Shown: piece by piece, positions 26,699 through 34,918 of the stretch
Layout of the letters: every line of letters starts with the position of its first letter
How positions within the stretch are numbered: position 1 is the stretch's first letter
Assembly: GCF_001735805.1 (NCBI RefSeq)
Contig: NZ_CP017248.1
Coordinates: 62,001 to 126,000 of the forward strand
From: Streptomyces fodineus
GTDB taxonomy: Bacteria > Actinomycetota > Actinomycetes > Streptomycetales > Streptomycetaceae
Direction of reading: 5' to 3'
DNA length: 64,000 nt
Notes under the pieces: generated by a model
What the model saw: the letters and a program-made list of their open reading frames with translations, nothing else
The model's database searches: none
What the model was told of the DNA's origin: nothing
Program-made: the position numbers and the translations under genes

Positions 26699-27904
26699 TC
26701 AGTCCGTGAGGCCCTCGATCGCCACGGGAAGGTGGCGGGGGCCGCGCAGCACGGCGTTGGCGCGGTACGGCGGCGGGTCCTCGAGCAGCCCGGAGAACCT
26801 GACCCGGCGGAACAGCTCGGGCACGGCCACATGGAGTTCGATGCGGGCGAGGGGGGCGCCGAAGCAGTAGTGGATGCCGGTGTACATGCCCAGGTGTTCG
26901 TTGTCCTTGCGGTCGGGGTCGAACCGGTCGGGGTCCTTGAAGCGTTTGGGGTCGCGGTTGGCCGCGGCCAGCATGAGCCAGACCGGCGAGCCGGCCGGGA
27001 TCGTGGTGCCGGCGACCTCGATATCGGCCAGGGCGGTGGTGAATGGGATGAACTGGACCGGGGGCTCGTAGCGCAGCACTTCCTCGATGAGTGGGACGGC
27101 CAGGTCCAGGTCCTTCTGGAACCGCTCGAGGAGGTCGGGGTGGCGCAGCAGGGTGAGGGTCGTGTTGGTGATCGCGTTGACGGTGGTCTCGTGGCCGGCG
27201 ACCAGGAGCAGCACCGCCGTGGCCTCCAGGTCCGCCGGCGTCATGTCGGGGGCGAGCGCGCTGAGCATCCCGGGGCCGGGGTGGCGGCGTTTGGTCTCGA
27301 TCAGATCGGTCAGGTACGCGCCCATGTCCTGGCGCGCCTGCTGCGCCTTCGCCTGACCGTCGCCGCCGGCCTGGGGATCGAGGGACGACGCCAGCGCATC
27401 GGCCCAGCCGTGGAAGCGCGGTTCGTCCTCGCGCGGCACGCCGAGGACCTTGCAGATGGCGGTGACGGGAAGGGGGTAGGAGAAGGCCTCGACGATGTCG
27501 ACCTGGTCCTTGCCTTCGAAGGCGTCGAGCAACTCGGTGACGACCTTGGTCAGTTCTCCGCGCAGGTCGTCGAGGAACCTGGGGCTGTGCGGGGGGCCGA
27601 AGGGCCGGTTGATGGTGTCGCGCAGCCGGTCGTGCACGGGTGGGTCGGTGAAGATGAAGCTGGGCGGCAGACCGGTCTCCGGGTCCGGCTGCCCCACGCG
27701 GGCGTAGCCGGACGGGCGGTTGCTCGTGTCGTTGCTCAGCCGCGGGTCGTTGGCCAGGCTCCGCACCTCGTAGTAGGTGCTGACCACGTAGGTGCCGTCG
27801 TCCTCCCGCCTGACCGGTTGCTTGCGCAGTTCCGCGTAGAGCGGGTAGGGATTGGCCCGATTGGCGTAGTCGGTGATCTGCGCGACGAGGGTGCCGGACG
27901 TCAT
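26699..27904 (-). CDS. Cytochrome P450, 401 aa
   Basis: This is a bacterial class I P450. The I-helix oxygen-binding motif AGHET is at residues 236-240, the K-helix ExxR is in EEVLR (274-278), and the heme ligand is Cys347 in YTGIHYCFGAPLARIE. Length and order are normal. It is the last gene of a three-gene operon with a ferredoxin reductase (39 bp upstream) and a ferredoxin, so its electron supply is encoded with it. Substrate unknown. It converges on the decarboxylase gene, leaving 113 bp between stops. Confidence 0.95.
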   Translation of the reverse strand: MTSGTLVAQITDYANRANPYPLYAELRKQPVRREDDGTYVVSTYYEVRSLANDPRLSNDTSNRPSGYARVGQPDPETGLPPSFIFTDPPVHDRLRDTINRPFGPPHSPRFLDDLRGELTKVVTELLDAFEGKDQVDIVEAFSYPLPVTAICKVLGVPREDEPRFHGWADALASSLDPQAGGDGQAKAQQARQDMGAYLTDLIETKRRHPGPGMLSALAPDMTPADLEATAVLLLVAGHETTVNAITNTTLTLLRHPDLLERFQKDLDLAVPLIEEVLRYEPPVQFIPFTTALADIEVAGTTIPAGSPVWLMLAAANRDPKRFKDPDRFDPDRKDNEHLGMYTGIHYCFGAPLARIELHVAVPELFRRVRFSGLLEDPPPYRANAVLRGPRHLPVAIEGLTD

Positions 27905-27943
27905 GGTGTCTCCTGAGGGCTCCGGGCGTTGCAGGGCCGGTGA

Positions 27944-29338
27944 TCAGGCATGCGCCGGAACGAAAGTGACACGCCGCTCGCTCGGCGAGTGACCCGTCAG
28001 CGTGACCGTGGCCCCATGGGTGGGAAGATGGGGGTCGGGGAAGGCCGGGTCGATCGGATCCAGCGTCTCGGTGCGGCGGTCGACCGTGCGGTACTCCGGC
28101 GGGAAGGGGGCACCGGCCGCGATCTGCTGCTCGTAGAACCCCAGCCACCTGGCCCCGTCGAAGGCCACCGCGGCGATGACGCGGCCCCGGTAGCCGTAGA
28201 CCGCCACGAACCGCTCCTCCGTTAGTGTCCCCTGGGCGACGACCAGGTGGTCGCCCAGCGAGGGGACACCTACCGACTTGATGTTGACACCGAACTGGGA
28301 GGACCAGAACATCGGCAGCCACAGATGCGGACGGCGATCCGGACCCGCACAGATCATGTTGTGGGCGGCGACCTCGGCCTGCTCGACCGCGTTGCCCCAG
28401 TGCTCCAGCGCCAGGAACTGGTAGTCGAACAGCGGGTGAGGGCTGCGGGCGACGTCACCGGCGGCGTAGATGTCGTCGGTGACGATGCCGTTGACGTCGA
28501 ACACCCGGCACCCGGCGTCGCACGCGATCCCCCGGGGACCCGCGGCCACGCCCGAGCCGGCGAGCCATTCCGTGTTCCGCATGGCACCGAGCGAGACGAC
28601 CGCCACCTCCACGTCGATCGCCGAACCGTCGGACAGATGGGCGCGCCTGAGCCGTCCCACATCGTCCCCCTCCAGGGCGGTCACGCTGACCCCGCACCGC
28701 AGATCGACCCCATGCTTGCGCTGCAGCCGGTCCGCGACCGCGCCGATCACCCCGCCGAGCGCGCCCACCAGCGGCGCCGGGCCGCGCTCGGCGACCGTGA
28801 CCTCAAGGCCCAGCTCCCGGCAGGCGGAGGCGACCTCCGAGCCCGTGAAGCCGGCGCCGATCACCAGCACCCGGGCCACGCCCCCGGTCAGCTTCCGGCG
28901 CAGGCGTGCGGAGTCGTCACGCGTACGCAGCCCGAACACCCCGTCCAGCGCGGCCTCTTCCGGGTGGAACCAGGGCCGCGCCCTGGTCCCGGTCGTGATC
29001 AGCAGGCGGTCGTAGGGGACGGTGTCGCCGTTCGCCAGCCGTACCTGCTTGGCGGCCCGGTCCAGGCTCTCGGCGGCGACGCCCAGACGCCACTCGGCGT
29101 CGATGTCGCGCCGCCGCGGCAGCGCGGTGTCCTCGGGGCGTGCCCGCCCGAGCAACGCCTGCTTGGACAGCGGCGGGCGGTCGTAGGGCTCGTACGGCTC
29201 GTCGCCGATCATGGTCAGGGATCCGGTGAAGCCCTGCTCGCGCAGCGTCTCCGCCGCGCGCAGACCGGCCAGCGAGGCTCCGACCACGACGATGCGGCCC
29301 TGGCGCCGCAGGACCTCGACGTCCGTGTCAGCCGACAT
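27944..29338 (-). CDS. FAD/NAD(P)-dependent ferredoxin reductase, 464 aa
   Basis: Two dinucleotide-binding motifs are visible. The FAD motif IVVVGASLAGLRAAETLREQ lies near residue 15 and the NAD(P)H motif VLVIGAGFTGSEVASACREL lies in the middle. The FAD-ring motif is DIYAAGDVARS. A C-terminal domain (FWSSQFGVNIKSVGVPS) fits the putidaredoxin-reductase / oxygenase-coupled family. ATG 29338 overlaps the ferredoxin gene by 11 bp, showing translational coupling. Its role is to pass electrons from NAD(P)H to the neighbouring ferredoxin for the P450. Confidence 0.93.
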   Translation of the reverse strand: MSADTDVEVLRRQGRIVVVGASLAGLRAAETLREQGFTGSLTMIGDEPYEPYDRPPLSKQALLGRARPEDTALPRRRDIDAEWRLGVAAESLDRAAKQVRLANGDTVPYDRLLITTGTRARPWFHPEEAALDGVFGLRTRDDSARLRRKLTGGVARVLVIGAGFTGSEVASACRELGLEVTVAERGPAPLVGALGGVIGAVADRLQRKHGVDLRCGVSVTALEGDDVGRLRRAHLSDGSAIDVEVAVVSLGAMRNTEWLAGSGVAAGPRGIACDAGCRVFDVNGIVTDDIYAAGDVARSPHPLFDYQFLALEHWGNAVEQAEVAAHNMICAGPDRRPHLWLPMFWSSQFGVNIKSVGVPSLGDHLVVAQGTLTEERFVAVYGYRGRVIAAVAFDGARWLGFYEQQIAAGAPFPPEYRTVDRRTETLDPIDPAFPDPHLPTHGATVTLTGHSPSERRVTFVPAHA

Positions 29339-29555
29339 GGGACTGCACGCCCTGCGTCGGCTCGTCGGAGTAGTCGACCAGGATGGCCTGGACCGGGCAG
29401 GCGGCAGCGGCCTTCTGCACCCGGTCACGTTGTGCCTCGTCGAAGCGAGGGGAGAACAGCAGCGCCTCTTCCCCGTGGAGGGCGAAGATGTCCGGGGCGA
29501 GAAAGACGCACTGTGCGAATCCCTGGCACCGGTTGAGATCGACGACAAGCCTCAT
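29328..29555 (-). CDS. Single-cluster ferredoxin ([3Fe-4S] type), 75 aa
   Basis: Start ATG 29555 (MRLVVDLNRCQGFAQCVFLA) gives a protein of normal length for P450-partner ferredoxins. Three cysteines are in cluster positions: C-x5-C in NRCQGFAQC and one in AAACPVQAIL. The place of a fourth is taken by a non-cysteine residue, which is typical of [3Fe-4S] ferredoxins working with actinobacterial P450s. It is the first gene of the ferredoxin/reductase/P450 operon. Confidence 0.92.
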   Translation of the reverse strand: MRLVVDLNRCQGFAQCVFLAPDIFALHGEEALLFSPRFDEAQRDRVQKAAAACPVQAILVDYSDEPTQGVQSHVG

Positions 29556-29868
29556 CGGGAACCCGCTCCCTGCGCGGGCCGCGGTCCCCGCAGGGTCCGC
29601 AGCCGTGTGCGCTCGGTCCATACGGTGGTCGGCATGCCTCTTTCAGGATGGGCCTGTGCGCAGGGCGCTCGCAAGGTGAAGGCTGCCGGGCAGGCCGATG
29701 CTCACCCGACCGGCCAACCGCAAGGGAGACGAGGCGCTGTCGGCCGCCTGAACGCCGGACGGACGGGGGCGCGACTCGGGCGGCCGTACGCACTGGCTCC
29801 CTCCGGACCGCCGCGACGGCCTTCACATCTGGCAGGGCTCCGGTCCCGACTGCCCGCCTCGTTGAGGC
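29556..29868. other. Upstream region of the P450 operon, no gene seen
   Basis: No frame with convincing protein composition. It should contain the promoter of the reverse ferredoxin/reductase/P450 operon. No clear operator was found. Confidence 0.4.
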
Positions 29869-30620
29869 TCAGACGGTCTTGCCGTCGAGCGTGTAGCGGA
29901 CGCCGCAGTTCTGTGCGAGTGGGCGAGCTGCAACTGGACAGGCGGGGTGTCGTAACGGACGGCGTTTCCGCAGCCGGTAGAGCACGTCATCGCACAGATC
30001 CTGCAGTGGCCGCTCAAGGTGTGCCAGCACCCGTTGGAGGGTGTCCGGTGACGGTGAGGTTCGCAGCAGTGACGCGGTGTAGAAGGCGAGGACGCTGCCG
30101 TCGGCGACGGAGATCGTGGTGGCGGCGAAGGGGGGTCCCTCGGCGGTGCCCAGAGGAGGTCCGGTGGGCAGGTCGGGCATTCCGGTGGTCCTGGTGCAGT
30201 TTTGCGCGAGCGGGTCGTGGACCGCATACACGCAGCTTGCCGTGAGTGGCATGGGATCGCCGGGCGGCAGAGCTGCGCCTTCCTCGGCGAGGCTTTGGCG
30301 GTGTCGTCGAGGAGGGCGAGGGGCTCGTCGGGCTCCAGGTCAAGAGCGGCCAGGGAGCGGGCGGCGGCCCCTATCTATCCCATGGTGGTGGCCGCAAGGA
30401 GGCCTTGGCCGGCGACTTCACCGACCACCAGTGCAGTGCGGGCGCCGGACAGGGCGAAGGTGTCGAACCCACTGCCTCCCCCCACCGCGGTCGGCACGTA
30501 CCGGTGCGCGGTTTCCACGGTGGTCCGCGTGTCGGGGTGGTGCAGCAGCAGGTGACGCTGGACCGTCGGAGCGATGTGTGTTCGCGGGTGTAGCAAACTG
30601 GGGCCGCCTCCGGTTGTTGA
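29869..30620 (-). pseudogene. SpoIIE/RsbU-type PP2C serine phosphatase, decayed
   Basis: Pieces in different reverse frames read HRYVPTAVGGGSGFDTFALS, GARTALVVGEVAGQGLLAAT, then RSLAALDLEPDEPLALLDDT. After another frame change come ASCVYAVHDPLAQNCTRTT and LPTGPPLGTAEGPPFAATT. These follow the order of a PP2C (SpoIIE) domain: the metal-binding GD(V/E)xGxG block, the helix, and the C-terminal sheet. Several frameshifts, and an altered second metal motif, show it is dead. An intact phosphatase of the same class lies at 32264. Confidence 0.7.
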
Positions 30621-30812
30621 TATCGCGGCCGGTGTGGGCGAGATCGGTGCACGTAGCACGGCACAGCTGCTTGTCCGGCTCCGTCACGTCGAGTCCGGCC
30701 GCAACTCGCTCCTCCCGACAGACCGCGGTCTCGTGTCGCCGCACGCAGGTCATTCCCAGACCGTGGTGGATGTCGGGATGCTTGCTGGCCAGCAGGCGTC
30801 GCCATCGTCGAC

Positions 30813-31612
30813 TGGAAGTCGACGGCGTGGTGGGAGTTCGGCGCGCTCCAGGCACAACTGCGCCGCGACGGTGTGCCGTCGGTGGTGTGCACCCCGGACG
30901 ACCTGCACGACGACACCGGGCGGGGTCTGTTCACGCGTGATGGAGACGGGCGCCCGCGGCCGGTTACGGTAGTCCACCGGCGTGCCGTACTCACCGACTT
31001 GCTGTCCCGCTACGGAGCTGCCCTCACCGAGCATCCGATGACGCGTGCCTGGGCGGACGGAGCACGTGTCATGGTCAATCCCTGCACCAGCAACGTGGCA
31101 CACAGGAAGTCGGTCCTGGCCCTGCTCACCGACCCACGCACCCGCTGTCTGCTGCCGAAGACCGAGGCAAAAGGGGCGGGGAACCTCGTACCGTGGATGA
31201 GGCTCCTGCGTCCAGGACCTACGACCTGTCCCGACGGACGTACGGCGGACCTGCTGGAGTTCGCCCGCCCCCGACGCGAGCACCTGGTGCTCAAGCCCAA
31301 CGACGACTACGGCGGGACCGGCATCGTGTGCGTCCGGCGCACCACGGACGCCGCCTGGCGCACCGCCCTCGGCCGGGTCCTGACGATCCCGCACGTGATC
31401 CAGGAACGCCTCTCCATCCCCACCGCCCCCTACGCCGTCCTGGAACATGGCCGACTGCGGATCAGGCGGTGCTGTGAAAGCGTGGATCCCTTCCTCTTCG
31501 GCACCAAGGCCCGGGATGCATCTCCCGCGTCTCCACCGCCCCACTGAGGAACGTCACCACCGGCGGCTCCATCGTCCCCGTCTTCCGCATCGCGCCCCGC
31601 CCGTGCGCATAG
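30813..31612 (+). pseudogene. Circularly permuted ATP-grasp-type protein, N-truncated and frameshifted
   Basis: The forward frame reads VAIVDWKSTAWWEFGALQAQ, then LVLKPNDDYGGTGIVC and QERLSIPTAPYAVLEHGRLR. Its true ending (FRIAPRPCA, stop 31610-31612) lies in another frame reached by a shift near 31515. The KPNDDYGGTG loop and order resemble the glutathionylspermidine-synthase-like / CP-ATP-grasp proteins of actinomycetes. No start codon or N-terminal domain remains. It is unrelated to the graspetide ligase at 8859. Confidence 0.6.
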
Positions 31613-31655
31613 CCGCCTCTCCAACAGCGGTCCACGCCCGCCACACCTCAAAGAG

Positions 31656-31874
31656 CTACTCCCCGACCCGCGAGTAGACCGTGCCGTCCCCGTCCGTCAG
31701 ACGGCACACCTGACGGCCCGCGGGGTCGAGCACCGCGGTCAGCCGCACCTCGATCACGGACGCGTGATCGAACTCGTCCAGACCGAACAGAACGGCCCCG
31801 GCCGACCCGGCCGGCACCGGCGGAGGGACAGGCTCCAGCCGCACCCGCACCTCGCCACCGCGGATGAGGCACAC
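31656..31874 (-). CDS. Small hypothetical protein, 72 aa
   Basis: The reverse frame from GTG 31874 encodes a compact beta-rich sequence: VRVRLEPVPPPVPAGSAGAV, then FDHASVIEVRLTAVLDPAGR and QVCRLTDGDGTVYSRVGE. Composition is protein-like, but the gene is short, has no clear ribosome site and lies among decayed genes, so it may be a C-terminal fragment. No family recognised. Confidence 0.42.
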   Translation of the reverse strand: MCLIRGGEVRVRLEPVPPPVPAGSAGAVLFGLDEFDHASVIEVRLTAVLDPAGRQVCRLTDGDGTVYSRVGE

Positions 31875-31964
31875 GCCTCGGCTACAGCGGTCCGCCCCTC
31901 GCCCCTCTGGTCCAGGGTCCGGTGAAACGCAGGACCGCCATCCAGCCGAAGCTCACAGCAGAGA

Positions 31965-31991
31965 CTCCGGCCTGAGAAAGTCGGGCCGGAG
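31965..31991. terminator. Short GC-rich hairpin
   Basis: CTCCGGCC and GGCCGGAG pair across an 11-base loop. It lies between a small reverse gene and the forward phosphatase gene. Terminator or transcript-end function is only a guess. Confidence 0.3.
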
Positions 31992-32263
31992 CCGCTCAGG
32001 CAGCCTGCTCTGGCTCGACTCTGTCGTGGGCCGCCTGTCGGCATGACCAGCGACCGAAAGACAGTGTCGAGTCGAACGGGATCGGATGGTCTTGCCTGGT
32101 GTCGACAGGCGACACGGTGACCTGCTGACACCTGTGTGTTACCACTGCGCACGGAGTTGTTCGTAGGCTATCGGGCGAATGACGATAAAATTACCCAAAT
32201 CGGTGGCCTGGCTTCCCGGACCTAGGCTGCTGCTCGAGCTGTGCGACCTTGGGGAGCGGCACG

Positions 32264-33382
32264 GTGGCGAGGTCTCCTGAGGGACACGGAGTCACGCACA
32301 GCGCCGGTGCACGGAGCAGATTGCTGCCCGTACTGCCTGCTCTGCTGCTGTTCATCGGCCTGTTCGTCGGCCTCTTCACACCCCGTGATGTCAGGCCGGA
32401 TGCCTTCCTCGCCACGGCCATGATTTCTGCCGCCGCGTTGCTGCCCCTGTGGGGGACCGTCCTCATCGGAGTGGGCGCGTGCGCCATCTTTGTCGGCCTG
32501 ATGGTGGACTTCAATGATCTGGGGGATGCGACCGCCTACTCTGAGCTCGCCACCCTCGCGGCGATTGCGGCATTCGCCGTCTTCTTCAACCGCCTGCTTG
32601 GCCGACGCGCTCATCAGCTTGTCCTGGTCCGCTCAGTGGCCGAGACGGCCCAGCTGGCGGTGCTGCATCCGGTACCGCGACACCTCGGGCACGTCACGCT
32701 CGAGAGCCTGTACCTGGCCGCCGCGGCGGAAGCCCGGATCGGCGGCGACCTGTACGAGGCCATGCACACCCCGCACGGCGTACGGCTGCTTATCGGTGAC
32801 GTACGCGGCAAGGGCCTGCTCGCGATCCAGACGGCCGCGACGCTGCTCAGCGCCTTCCGCGAGGCCGCCCACGACGCGCCCGACCTGCCCCACCTCGCGC
32901 GCCGCCTGGAGACGAGCATGAGCCGCCATGCTTCCCAGTACCCAGGGCTCCCGGGCTCGGAGATCGCTGAACGTTTCATCACCGCCCTCCTCGCCGAGAT
33001 CCCGGACGATGAACCGGTCGTCCGGACCGTCACCTGCGGCCACCCGCCCCCGCTGCTGCTGCACCGCGGCGAGGTCCGGGAGCTGCAGCCCTCCGCTCCG
33101 TCACCGCCGCTCAACCTCGGCATGCTGGTGGGCGACGGGTACCACGTCGACCTCGCCCCCTTCCACCCCGGAGACCAGCTCTTGCTGTACACCGACGGGG
33201 TCACTGAAACTCGCGACCGCTCCGGCGCCTTCTACCCCCTCACCGAACGCATCCGCTCATGGAGCGGCGAGGCGCCCCATCACCTCCTCGACCATCTCCA
33301 CCGCGACCTGATCGCCTACAGCGGCGGCGAGCTCGACGACGACATCGCTGCCCTCGTCGCCCGGCGCCGCCCGAGCCTCTGA
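32264..33382 (+). CDS. Membrane-anchored PP2C (SpoIIE-type) serine phosphatase, 372 aa
   Basis: GTG 32264 is chosen because GGGGAG stands seven bases before it; an upstream TTG lacks this. Three membrane segments lie within about residues 20-115 (LLPVLPALLLFIGLFVGLF and two more). The cytoplasmic PP2C domain has metal and catalytic blocks EARIGGDLYEAM, LLIGDVRGKGLLAI, TCGHPPPLLL, LLLYTDGVTETRDR and DDDIAALV. Such phosphatases dephosphorylate anti-sigma-factor antagonists and switch on stress sigma factors. No partner kinase or antagonist gene survives nearby; only remnants exist (STAS at 6489, a possible kinase at 47146). Confidence 0.92.
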   Translation: MARSPEGHGVTHSAGARSRLLPVLPALLLFIGLFVGLFTPRDVRPDAFLATAMISAAALLPLWGTVLIGVGACAIFVGLMVDFNDLGDATAYSELATLAAIAAFAVFFNRLLGRRAHQLVLVRSVAETAQLAVLHPVPRHLGHVTLESLYLAAAAEARIGGDLYEAMHTPHGVRLLIGDVRGKGLLAIQTAATLLSAFREAAHDAPDLPHLARRLETSMSRHASQYPGLPGSEIAERFITALLAEIPDDEPVVRTVTCGHPPPLLLHRGEVRELQPSAPSPPLNLGMLVGDGYHVDLAPFHPGDQLLLYTDGVTETRDRSGAFYPLTERIRSWSGEAPHHLLDHLHRDLIAYSGGELDDDIAALVARRRPSL

Positions 33383-33483
33383 GCGTGAGATGAGGCCCTG
33401 CCCTACTCAGGCTTGCCGGAACTCGTTCGAGGTGCCCGAAGCCGGGCCACCCTTGCTTGCCACCAACTCGCTACGAACGCGCG

Positions 33484-34098
33484 CTACTTGGCACCACTCG
33501 ACGCATCGGGGCTCTCGCCGCTGTAGTGAATCGGGTACTCGGTGGTGTAGTCCTCGACAGGCGTGACCATGTCTGCGGCGTATTGGGCACGCGCCCGCCG
33601 GTCCTCGTCGCTGAGTGGAGGATGCACGGGGTCTGTGGCCGGCGCGCGCCAGAGCTGGATCAGGTGGCGTTCTCCGTGATCGCCGATGCCGGGGTCGGGG
33701 TCGTCGGCGTGGCAGTACAGACGCATGCGTACCGAGTCACCGTCCTCGGCGGTCGGCGGCACGTCCAAGGGTGGTTCCTCTTCGGGCCAGGCGTCCCAGA
33801 AATCGCCCTGCCCGATGGTGGCGAGGCAGAAGGCAGGGGCGTCGGCCCGCAGGCTCATTTCCTCCGCGGGCTCCCAGCCACCGTCTGTTTCAGGGCCGGG
33901 CGGGGTGTCGTGGACCTGGACGGTCATCTGCAGCGGGCCGGTGTCGGTGGTGGGCAGGACGACGGCGGTGGCCGCGGTAAGAGGGCCGCAGCGCCAGCCG
34001 AACGGCATCTCGGATGGGAAGTCGTAATCGTCGTCGAAACCGATGAGGTAGCCGTGCTCGCCGACGTCGACGGTGAACGTCACTTCACGGAGCAGCAT
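33484..34098 (-). CDS. Hypothetical protein, 204 aa
   Basis: The product begins MLLREVTFTVDVGEHGYLIG and is acidic, with a beta-rich N-terminal half (LTAATAVVLPTTDTGPLQMT) and an internal segment RMRLYCHADDPDPGIGDHGE. It has no signal peptide, membrane span or known catalytic motif. The frame is intact with good codon use and GGAGGG lies just upstream. A small unrecognised remnant lies directly upstream on the same strand. I do not recognise the family. Confidence 0.78.
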   Translation of the reverse strand: MLLREVTFTVDVGEHGYLIGFDDDYDFPSEMPFGWRCGPLTAATAVVLPTTDTGPLQMTVQVHDTPPGPETDGGWEPAEEMSLRADAPAFCLATIGQGDFWDAWPEEEPPLDVPPTAEDGDSVRMRLYCHADDPDPGIGDHGERHLIQLWRAPATDPVHPPLSDEDRRARAQYAADMVTPVEDYTTEYPIHYSGESPDASSGAK

Positions 34099-34110
34099 GC
34101 AGACCCTCCT

Positions 34111-34395
34111 TCATCGGAGAGCTGCCCCGCTCCCCGAACACCGTGGGATGCCGGGCACCCTGCCTGGCGGCGAGTGTAGCCACGGTTGGACGATCCCGTA
34201 GGAGGGGTCGTGGTCCATGACGTGCATCTGGCCGCGCCAGGCGGTGATACGTCCGCCCCGGGCCTCGTTCTCGTTGACGGAGGCGGGTGCCGTCCCACCG
34301 TTGGCGCGGAGCCCCGGATGGCTGACGCCGTGCTCGACGGCCCCTCGCAGCCACTCCTCTCCTTCGCTGGGCGAGTGGACTGTGCCGGCACCCCG
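34111..34395 (-). pseudogene. Unrecognised gene remnant without a start codon
   Basis: A reverse frame reads SPSEGEEWLRGAVEHGVSHP, then GLRANGGTAPASVNENEARG and MHVMDHDPSYGIVQPWLHSP before stopping at 34111. It is more protein-like than the alternative frames, yet has no ATG, GTG or TTG before residue ~60, so its N-terminus has been lost. No family recognised. Confidence 0.4.
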
Positions 34396-34498
34396 CGGAC
34401 TGGTACACGGAGCGGCTGGGGCTACACGGCTCCAACTCGCAGACCCCCCGCACGGTGAATCGGACTACTATCGGCGGTCGTAGGAAACGGAGGCGGCC

Positions 34499-34918
34499 AT
34501 GGGACCCGAGATCGCCGACCTCGCCAGGACGGCGGGGACAACGATGGTGACACTGATGGCCGGGCAGGCCTGGGAGGCGGCCCGCGAGGGTCTGGTCTCC
34601 CTCTGGCGGCGCTTCCAGCCGGAGCGCGCCGAGGCCGTCGCCGGTGAACTGGACGCCGCCCGTGACGACCTGTTGCTCGCGCAGCGGTCGGGTGACACCG
34701 ACACGGAGGCCGAACTGACCGCCGAGTGGCAGGCGAGGGTGCGCCGCCTGCTGGCCGCCCGTCCCGAGGTCGCCGAGGAACTGCGTCGGGTTTTGGCGGA
34801 GCTGGCCCCGCAGCTCCCGGACCAGCGAGCCTCGGCCGGCATCCGGCTGAACGCCGACGTCTCCGGCAGCGGGCGGGTCTACCAAGCCGGACGCGACCAG
34901 CACATCACCGAGCGATGA
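34499..34918 (+). CDS. Putative effector of an NLR-like pair: helical protein with C-terminal amyloid-type motif, 139 aa
   Basis: Residues 1-115 are predicted all-helical (AGTTMVTLMAGQAWEAAREG, then charged heptad-like helices such as ELTAEWQARVRRLLAARPEV). The C-terminus carries GSGRVYQAGRDQHITER. That motif matches, in pattern, GQGRIFQTTGDQYVQEH at the N-terminus of the next protein: identical G, G, R, Q, D, Q and E, with V/I, Y/F and H/Y swaps. Small helical (Bell-type) domains with C-terminal amyloid signalling motifs are known partners of bacterial NLR-like proteins and are thought to act as membrane-damaging effectors. That role here is inferred. ATGA overlaps the next gene; the ribosome site is GGAGG. 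Confidence 0.8.
   Translation: MGPEIADLARTAGTTMVTLMAGQAWEAAREGLVSLWRRFQPERAEAVAGELDAARDDLLLAQRSGDTDTEAELTAEWQARVRRLLAARPEVAEELRRVLAELAPQLPDQRASAGIRLNADVSGSGRVYQAGRDQHITER

Noticed and set aside
26352..28322. Reverse frame of 656 codons over the P450 gene
   Set aside because: It is in a different frame from the P450 and is Pro/Arg/Gly-rich without motifs, a shadow of the P450 and reductase codons.
30813..31612. A second ATP-grasp RiPP ligase
   Set aside because: The motifs (KPNDDYGGTG) belong to the circularly permuted glutathionylspermidine-synthase-like type, it is N-truncated and frameshifted, and no precursor peptide gene is near.
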